Assembly: GCA_048594865.1 (NCBI GenBank)
Contig: JBMDWZ010000038.1
Span: forward strand, 1-9,956
DNA length: 9,956 nucleotides
DNA from: CALKWS01 sp048594865
GTDB taxonomy: Bacteria > Actinomycetota > Actinomycetes > Actinomycetales > Beutenbergiaceae
Direction of reading: 5' to 3'
A program made the translations under genes and the position numbers. The first letter of the stretch is position 1; every line of letters begins with the position of its first letter. This document shows positions 5,974 to 9,956 of the stretch, one piece after another. Under the pieces are notes generated by a model, which saw nothing but the letters and a program-made list of their open reading frames with translations, was not told where the DNA came from and ran no database searches.

Positions 5974-6701
5974 GGCTCCCGCCCTTCGGCCGCCCGCACC
6001 AGCCGGCTCGCCCACACGTGCCCCGCGACCATGAGCGCGGTGCCTAGAACCAGGCACATCTGCCCCCAGCCACCCCCAAGGAGCACACCGATCGGGTCGG
6101 CACCCAGGAGCACACCAAGTCCCACGCCCAGCACCGGCAACCACCCGAGCAGCAATGCTGTGGCTTTGGGGCCGGCGAGTGCCGCCCGGCGGGCCGCCTC
6201 CGCTCTGCCTGCTTCGGCCACCCCATCCGCGCAGGCCTGCAACACCACCGATAGCGGCGCCCCGACGCTGTGCGCCACCTTGCACGCCACTTGCGCGGCA
6301 GCGATCTGGCTCGCCAAGGCTGCCTCGGCGTGACGGTAGCCGCGCCATCGGCGCCGAGCAGGAACCAAGCCCGCCAACGCCGTCGGGACCCCGTCTTTAC
6401 TCAGAGCTTCGGCACCGTCGCCCGCGGGCAGCGCCCCAGACCAGGCGGCGGCCAGCGGAGCCCCGGCGCGCAGCCGCGCGGCTACTTCTGTCAGCACCCG
6501 GCCGACGTCGATCGGCGGCTCCTTGCCGCGCCGCAATAGTGCCCAGCCACGGCCGCGCCATGGACGCCCCGCGGAGTCACGAGCGCCCAGCGTGTCTGGC
6601 CTCGAGGGCTCCCGAGGCGCCAGCGTCATGGCCCATGCCGCGATCGCCAGGAGGGCAGGGATCACCGCCAGTGCCGGCTCGAGCGCCAGATCGAACGGCA
6701 C
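5970..6701 (-). CDS. tadB: TadB-like inner-membrane platform protein (T2SSF domain)
   Basis: A 243-residue F-domain protein (Rv3658c-like), partner of TadC. It begins with a membrane segment (about 7-25), then a basic linker, a helical F domain (about 66-175, including VLTEVAARLRAGAPLAAAW at 69-87) and two membrane segments near 182-204 and 214-234. The GTG at 6701 is 1 nt after the tadA stop (TGA-C-GTG), suggesting re-initiation; it directly precedes the first hydrophobic segment. An ATG at 6632 is possible but would cut that segment. The longer open frame to 6878 overlaps the highly conserved end of tadA and has no F-domain features. The protein ends in an overlap with the tadC GTG. Confidence 0.87.
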   Translation of the reverse strand: MPFDLALEPALAVIPALLAIAAWAMTLAPREPSRPDTLGARDSAGRPWRGRGWALLRRGKEPPIDVGRVLTEVAARLRAGAPLAAAWSGALPAGDGAEALSKDGVPTALAGLVPARRRWRGYRHAEAALASQIAAAQVACKVAHSVGAPLSVVLQACADGVAEAGRAEAARRAALAGPKATALLLGWLPVLGVGLGVLLGADPIGVLLGGGWGQMCLVLGTALMVAGHVWASRLVRAAEGREP

Positions 6702-6702
6702 G

Positions 6703-7959
6703 TCAGGCCCGATCCAGGCGGGCGGCGAGCTCCGACCAGGCCTCGGCCGGCTGCAGCTGCCCCTCGCGGGTGTGCATCGCAACCCGGGAGGTGAGCCGGC
6801 CGTGGTCGTCGGTCCCGAGCACAGCAATCTGCTCCAGCCGGCGTTGGCCCCGATCGCGGCGGATGTGCACGATCGCATCCAAGGCGCTGACCGCTTGCAC
6901 GGCTACCGTCTGCGGGTCCATGCGCGCCAGCGCCCCGAGTGCCACAAGCCGGGCCGGGACGTCGAGGGCCGCATTGGCGTGCACCGTGGCCCATCCGCCC
7001 TCGTGCCCGGTGTTCAATGCTCCGAGGACTTCACGCACCTCCGCGCCGCGACACTCCCCCAACACGAGCCGGTCGGGCCGCATCCGCATCGCCGTGCGCA
7101 CCAGGTCATCCAGGCCGATCGCGCCGGCGCCCTCCACGTTCGGGCGCCGCACCTGCAGATGCACCACGTGAGGATGATCGGGGGTGAGTTCGACGGCTTC
7201 CTCGATGCACACGATCCGCTCGCTGTGCGGCACCAGGGACAACAGTGAGGCCAGCAGCGTCGTCTTGCCCGCGCCGGTCGCTCCAGACACCATCACGTTG
7301 GCGCGCACCGAGACCAGGCGTTCCAGCACCTGGTAACCAACGGAGTCGACGAAGCCGAGAGCCCGCAAGTCCGTTAAAGACATTGCCCGACGGCGGAAGG
7401 TACGTAGCGAGATCATCGCGCCGTCCGCGGCCACGGGTGCCAGGACGGCGTGTAGCCGGGTGCCGTCCGGGAGTCGGCCTTCCACGATCGGCGCGGCGTC
7501 GTCCAGGCGTTGACCGGCCGCGGCGGCCAGCAGGGTGGCCAACTCCCGCACGTCATGAAGGTCGGGTGCGGCAACCTGGACCAAGCCATTTCCGCGATCA
7601 ACCCACGCGCTTCGCGGGGCGTTCACGAGCACATCGGTGACGCGGGGATCCTCGATGAACCGCTGCAGCGGGCCGAGTCCGGCCATGTCCGCGGCGGCCC
7701 GGCGCAGCAGTGTCCACCGCTGTGCGTCCGACCGCAGGCCCGGCACCCCGCGGATCGCTTGCGTTAGGCCGGCCGCCGATGGCGCATCGACGAGGTTGGC
7801 GCGCACGCGCTCGCGATCGCCCTCAGTGCGGGACGTGGCGGGTTTGGAGGTGGCGGCGTTGGGGGTGGCTGCGTTGGTCGCAACCGCGCTCGTGGCGGCC
7901 GGGTGGCCCGCAATATCGTCGGACTCATCATGACGCAGCGCCCCACTCGCCGCGCTCAT
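6703..7959 (-). CDS. tadA: TadA/CpaF-family secretion ATPase
   Basis: A 418-residue cytoplasmic ATPase powering Tad pilus assembly (Rv3659c-like, 'helicase/secretion neighbourhood ATPase'). Visible motifs: Walker A GATGAGKT (226-233), Asp box around IVCIEEAVEL (249-258) with Glu253/254, Walker B region LVLGECRGAE (298-307) and His box TGHEGGWATVHAN (317-329). All are intact, so it should be active as a hexamer. The N-terminal domain (about 50-200) holds the usual GLGPL (94-98) and RLPDGTRLH (162-170) segments. Residues 20-45 are an Ala/Thr/Asn/Ser-rich low-complexity stretch (AAT, NAAT and KPAT units) that looks like a disordered linker. ATG at 7959 overlaps the stop of the cpaE-like gene as ATGA, so the longer open frame to 8238 is rejected. 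Confidence 0.95.
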   Translation of the reverse strand: MSAASGALRHDESDDIAGHPAATSAVATNAATPNAATSKPATSRTEGDRERVRANLVDAPSAAGLTQAIRGVPGLRSDAQRWTLLRRAAADMAGLGPLQRFIEDPRVTDVLVNAPRSAWVDRGNGLVQVAAPDLHDVRELATLLAAAAGQRLDDAAPIVEGRLPDGTRLHAVLAPVAADGAMISLRTFRRRAMSLTDLRALGFVDSVGYQVLERLVSVRANVMVSGATGAGKTTLLASLLSLVPHSERIVCIEEAVELTPDHPHVVHLQVRRPNVEGAGAIGLDDLVRTAMRMRPDRLVLGECRGAEVREVLGALNTGHEGGWATVHANAALDVPARLVALGALARMDPQTVAVQAVSALDAIVHIRRDRGQRRLEQIAVLGTDDHGRLTSRVAMHTREGQLQPAEAWSELAARLDRA

Positions 7960-8996
7960 CCGGCTTCCTTCAATTGGTCCAGTTCCAGTGCGCGCATCAT
8001 CGCCCGGCTGGTCCTCAGCAGCGATCCCGGGCGGTCCCCCGGCGCGACACCGCGCTCCAATGCCGAGGCCATGGACCGCTCGGGGCGCATCTGGGCTGCG
8101 AGGGTGAGCCCGCACGCCTCGGCCACTTCCTGGGCGCGCAAACCACCCGGGGAGGGGCCGCGCACCACCAGATGCGTTGGCGTGGCCCCGAGCATCCGGG
8201 CGGCTGTCTGGGCGCCCGCGGCGGACATTACGTCGCACCCCGCCAGCACGATCACCTCATCGCACACTTGCGACCATCGCTCCCATCCCAGTTGACGCGG
8301 GAGATCCAGGACGAGCAGGTCCGCAGCACCCGCGAGCACTCCGATCACCTCGTGGGCTTGCCGCGGTTCGAAGCCGCCGCGCCAATCCGCTGACAGCACC
8401 CGAACCGACCGCCAGGTGGGTAACGCGGCCATCAACTCTCCGCCGTCGTATCCATTGCCGGCATCAATGAGATCGGGCCATCGGACGCCGGGTTCCTCCT
8501 CGATACCCAGAACCAGGTCGATTCCGGCCCCGGCACCGTCGAGGTCGACGAGTACCACGCGCAGGTTCTGCTGCGCGTGCACCCGTGCGAAGACGGCGGC
8601 GAATGACGAGGCGCCGATGCCCCCTCGGGCGCCGAACACACCCGCGATGCGCGCGGTCCGACTCACGCAGGCACCGCGGATCTTGGTGAGGAGCTGCTCC
8701 CCGTCGGTCGGCAGTATCAGGACGTGTGTGGTGCGATCGCGAGCCCAATCATCTGTCACGCCAGCGACCGGGACCGCGAGTGGCCACGGCTCGTGACTGG
8801 TGGAAGTCTCGGTGACCGCCTCGATGAGCAGGTGCGCCGGTGGAGGTCCATAACCCGGAGGGCACACCAGCAGTGCGACGCCCACCAGTTCGGTAAGAAG
8901 GCGGACGTGCTCGATCAGCTCCGCATCCGCTGAGCGAAGCGCGATGACCCGCTCCGGCGGCTGCCCGGCGTGCCGATCGTTCGTCGCTTGCCGCAT
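7956..8996 (-). CDS. cpaE: CpaE-like (Ssd-type) MinD/ParA-fold protein with degenerate Walker A
   Basis: A 346-residue first gene of the Tad operon, of the actinobacterial 'helicase/secretion neighbourhood CpaE-like' family (Rv3660c, called ssd, septum-site determining). An N-terminal receiver-like region (about 1-110) precedes a MinD/ParA-type domain: P-loop position FGARGGIGASS (121-131), VVLVDLDGAGAGIDL (147-161) and Walker B-like LLVLDLP (227-233). The deviant Walker A consensus KGGxGKS/T is read here as RGGIGAS, so both the signature Lys and the catalytic Lys are missing. I infer weak or no ATPase activity; this may be common in the family. The start is fixed by AGGAGG 7 nt upstream. The likely role is localising the Tad machine, and mycobacterial Ssd links this family to septum control. 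Expression may depend on the duplicated element at 9094-9132. Confidence 0.88.
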   Translation of the reverse strand: MRQATNDRHAGQPPERVIALRSADAELIEHVRLLTELVGVALLVCPPGYGPPPAHLLIEAVTETSTSHEPWPLAVPVAGVTDDWARDRTTHVLILPTDGEQLLTKIRGACVSRTARIAGVFGARGGIGASSFAAVFARVHAQQNLRVVLVDLDGAGAGIDLVLGIEEEPGVRWPDLIDAGNGYDGGELMAALPTWRSVRVLSADWRGGFEPRQAHEVIGVLAGAADLLVLDLPRQLGWERWSQVCDEVIVLAGCDVMSAAGAQTAARMLGATPTHLVVRGPSPGGLRAQEVAEACGLTLAAQMRPERSMASALERGVAPGDRPGSLLRTSRAMMRALELDQLKEAG

Positions 8997-9003
8997 CGAA
9001 TCT

Positions 9004-9009
9004 CCTCCT
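9004..9009 (-). promoter_or_regulatory. Strong ribosome binding site of cpaE-like gene
   Basis: Minus-strand AGGAGG lies 7 nt before the ATG at 8996, an optimal position. It contrasts with the coupled, weak-RBS starts inside the operon and marks this as the operon's first gene. Confidence 0.85.
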
Positions 9010-9093
9010 GCCTGGTCTCACTCGTGGCCCGCGAGTTGGGCTGAGCAGCACCATGCCTGCTGGCTCGGTCACGAATGTGTTGCTCGCGCGCCG

Positions 9094-9132
9094 CTGTGGA
9101 TACGTCATCTCGGGAGGGTCGTTCTGTGGACA
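9094..9132 (-). promoter_or_regulatory. Two-part TGTGGA element, copy B, upstream of the Tad operon
   Basis: CTGTGGAT (9094-9101) and TGTGGACA (9125-9132) are separated by 23 nt, as in copy A at 5352. The spacers also share GGGAKGGYCGTTS next to the right half (10 of 13 identical), while the left 10 bp of the spacer are unrelated. Overall 27 of 39 positions match. It lies 98 nt upstream of the cpaE-like ATG. It is also about 190 bp upstream of the divergent HNH gene, but the shared position relative to Tad genes favours control of Tad. The half-sites resemble DnaA boxes (minus-strand TATCCACA and CTGTCCACA). Confidence 0.55.
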
Positions 9133-9143
9133 GCGCTGGTTGC

Positions 9144-9186
9144 CGGGTCTGCGGTTGCACTGTCACCTGAACCTGCAGCAGACCCG
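9144..9186. other. Long interrupted hairpin in the divergent intergenic region
   Basis: CGGGTCTGC (9144-9152) and GCAGACCCG (9178-9186) form a 9-bp perfect inverted repeat. Inside it GGTT (9153-9156) pairs with AACC (9170-9173) after a 4-nt bulge, leaving a 13-nt loop. It could be an operator or part of a 5' leader. In GC-rich DNA a stem of this size can also arise by chance. Confidence 0.3.
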
Positions 9187-9250
9187 CCCCTCCTGGGTGC
9201 GAGCGAGGGGCCGACGGCGGAGCCTGGGTCTCCCGCCCGGTACGGGGTGG

Positions 9251-9260
9251 CTGTGCACAG
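9251..9260. promoter_or_regulatory. Perfect 10-bp palindrome CTGTGCACAG
   Basis: A self-complementary decamer about 64 bp before the HNH gene start, in the remaining part of the 327-bp intergenic region. It could be an operator for the HNH gene. No second copy is seen in the window. Confidence 0.25.
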
Positions 9261-9311
9261 GTTCGGGATGGTTGTCGAACGGGTGGCGGGTGTTTTGTCA
9301 GTGGGTCGATC

Positions 9312-9317
9312 TAGATT
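9312..9317 (+). promoter_or_regulatory. Putative -10 of the HNH endonuclease gene
   Basis: TAGATT fits the TANNNT -10 consensus and ends 6 nt before the ATG at 9324, the same leaderless-type geometry as the helicase and second lipoprotein genes. The GGAG at 9318-9321 is only 2 nt from the ATG, too close for a normal Shine-Dalgarno, which supports a leaderless reading. Confidence 0.4.
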
Positions 9318-9323
9318 GGAGAC

Positions 9324-9956
9324 ATGGCCACAACAAGCGGCACCCCAGACCCCGATGACTGGTTCCGCCGCGCCCAGGAACTATCGGCCGCAGTGGAAGC
9401 AGACCTCGCCTCACGCGCTGACCCGGTAGCGCTGTTGGGTCGGCTGCATGAGTACAAGGGCTGGCAGGAGTTAACCGAGACCAAGGAACACGCCGGGGCA
9501 TTCGTTGAACTGGTGGCCGGGTGCACCCGGGTGATCTCCCAAGCCCACGCCCTGCAAGCCCACTTCCTGCAGCGCGCCGCCCGCGCCTACCCCGGTAGCG
9601 GGCTGGCTGAGGAGCTCAGTGGTCAGTTGCGGATCACGACCCGCGCCGCTGAAACCATGCTGGGTACTGCGGCAGCGTTGGAGGACTTCCCCGAAGTCCA
9701 TGACGCCCTGGGCACCGGGCAGATCGACACCAAACGGGCCCAGGTGTTTATCGATGCCACCACCACCCTGACCCCAGGGCTAGCGCGCACGGTGCACACC
9801 ATGTTCCTACCCGGCGCCCACCTACTCACCCCCACCCAACTGAAGACCAAGCTGCGCACTGCCGCCCTGGCCGTGGACCCCGACCTGGCGGGGAAACGTC
9901 ACGAGCAAGCGAAGACCGACCGGTATGTGGGTTTGGTGCCGGCCGATGATGACATG
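9324..9956 (+). CDS. DUF222 / 13E12-type HNH endonuclease, 5' part (runs off window)
   Basis: An open frame of 211 codons from ATG 9324 with no stop before the right edge, so the C-terminal part is missing. The visible protein is the helical DUF222 domain: MATTSGTPDPDDWF start, LHEYKGWQEL (41-50), TTRAAETMLGTAAAL (105-119), the family-typical LGTGQIDTKRAQVFIDAT (129-146) and LTPTQLKTKLRTAALAVDP (168-186). In this actinobacterial family a C-terminal HNH nuclease motif normally follows; it is not visible here. Such genes occur in many copies per genome (the 13E12 REP family in mycobacteria) and their cellular role is not settled. The gene is divergent from the Tad operon and replaces whatever normally follows cpaE/ssd in related genomes, so it may be a lineage-specific insertion. 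Confidence 0.9.
   Translation, partial: MATTSGTPDPDDWFRRAQELSAAVEADLASRADPVALLGRLHEYKGWQELTETKEHAGAFVELVAGCTRVISQAHALQAHFLQRAARAYPGSGLAEELSGQLRITTRAAETMLGTAAALEDFPEVHDALGTGQIDTKRAQVFIDATTTLTPGLARTVHTMFLPGAHLLTPTQLKTKLRTAALAVDPDLAGKRHEQAKTDRYVGLVPADDDM

Noticed and set aside
5599..7248. Plus-strand open frames opposite tadB, tadC and tadA
   Set aside because: The opposite strand encodes intact conserved Tad motifs; these frames are Arg/Pro/Ala-rich with no domain.
7710..8393. 227-codon plus-strand open frame across the tadA/cpaE junction
   Set aside because: Antisense to two recognisable genes that overlap by ATGA; no ribosome binding site or family features.
8944..9429. Plus-strand open frames (101 and 161 codons) across the cpaE-HNH intergenic region
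   Set aside because: They run out of frame into the DUF222 gene, are rich in Arg, Trp and Cys without a pattern, and lack a start signal. The region is better explained as regulatory.

Overview
The window is high-GC, densely coded DNA typical of an actinobacterium. It carries the conserved actinobacterial 'helicase/secretion neighbourhood': a DECH-box DUF1998 helicase next to a minimal Tad (tight adherence) pilus locus. In Mycobacterium tuberculosis the corresponding block is Rv3649 plus Rv3654c-Rv3660c. I see no tRNA, rRNA, CRISPR array, insertion sequence or integrase.

Layout, left to right. (1) 19-2424, minus: complete Hrq1/MrfA/SftH-type superfamily 2 helicase. (2) 2507-3196 and 3400-4056, plus: two tandem paralogous lipoproteins, each with a lipobox, an acidic low-complexity stalk and a small beta-rich domain. 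A strong hairpin terminator separates them. (3) 4098-8996, minus: Tad genes in transcription order cpaE-like, tadA, tadB, tadC, then a 152-bp spacer, DUF4244/Flp-like pilin, tadE and a TadE-like protein. Junctions are mostly stop/start overlaps (ATGA, GTGA) or gaps of 1-3 nt. (4) 8997-9323: a 327-bp divergent intergenic region. (5) 9324 to the right edge, plus: the start of a DUF222/13E12-type HNH endonuclease gene.

Expected workings: the CpaE-like protein positions the machine, TadA is the cytoplasmic ATPase, TadB and TadC form the inner-membrane platform, the 68-residue pilin is the fibre subunit, and the two TadE-type proteins are minor pseudopilins. No prepilin peptidase is encoded here, so it must lie elsewhere.

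The most unusual signal is a two-part element, CTGTGGAT-N23-TGTGGACA. It occurs twice in the same orientation, about 90-100 bp upstream of the first gene of each half of the Tad locus (pilin at 5352-5390, cpaE-like at 9094-9132). Its half-sites resemble actinobacterial DnaA boxes and sit 31 bp (about three helical turns) apart. Other notable points are two blocks of in-frame tandem repeats forming a long N-terminal extension on the TadE-like protein, a CpaE-like protein whose Walker A lacks lysine, near-identical DNA over the lipoprotein signal peptides, and several starts with leaderless-promoter geometry.
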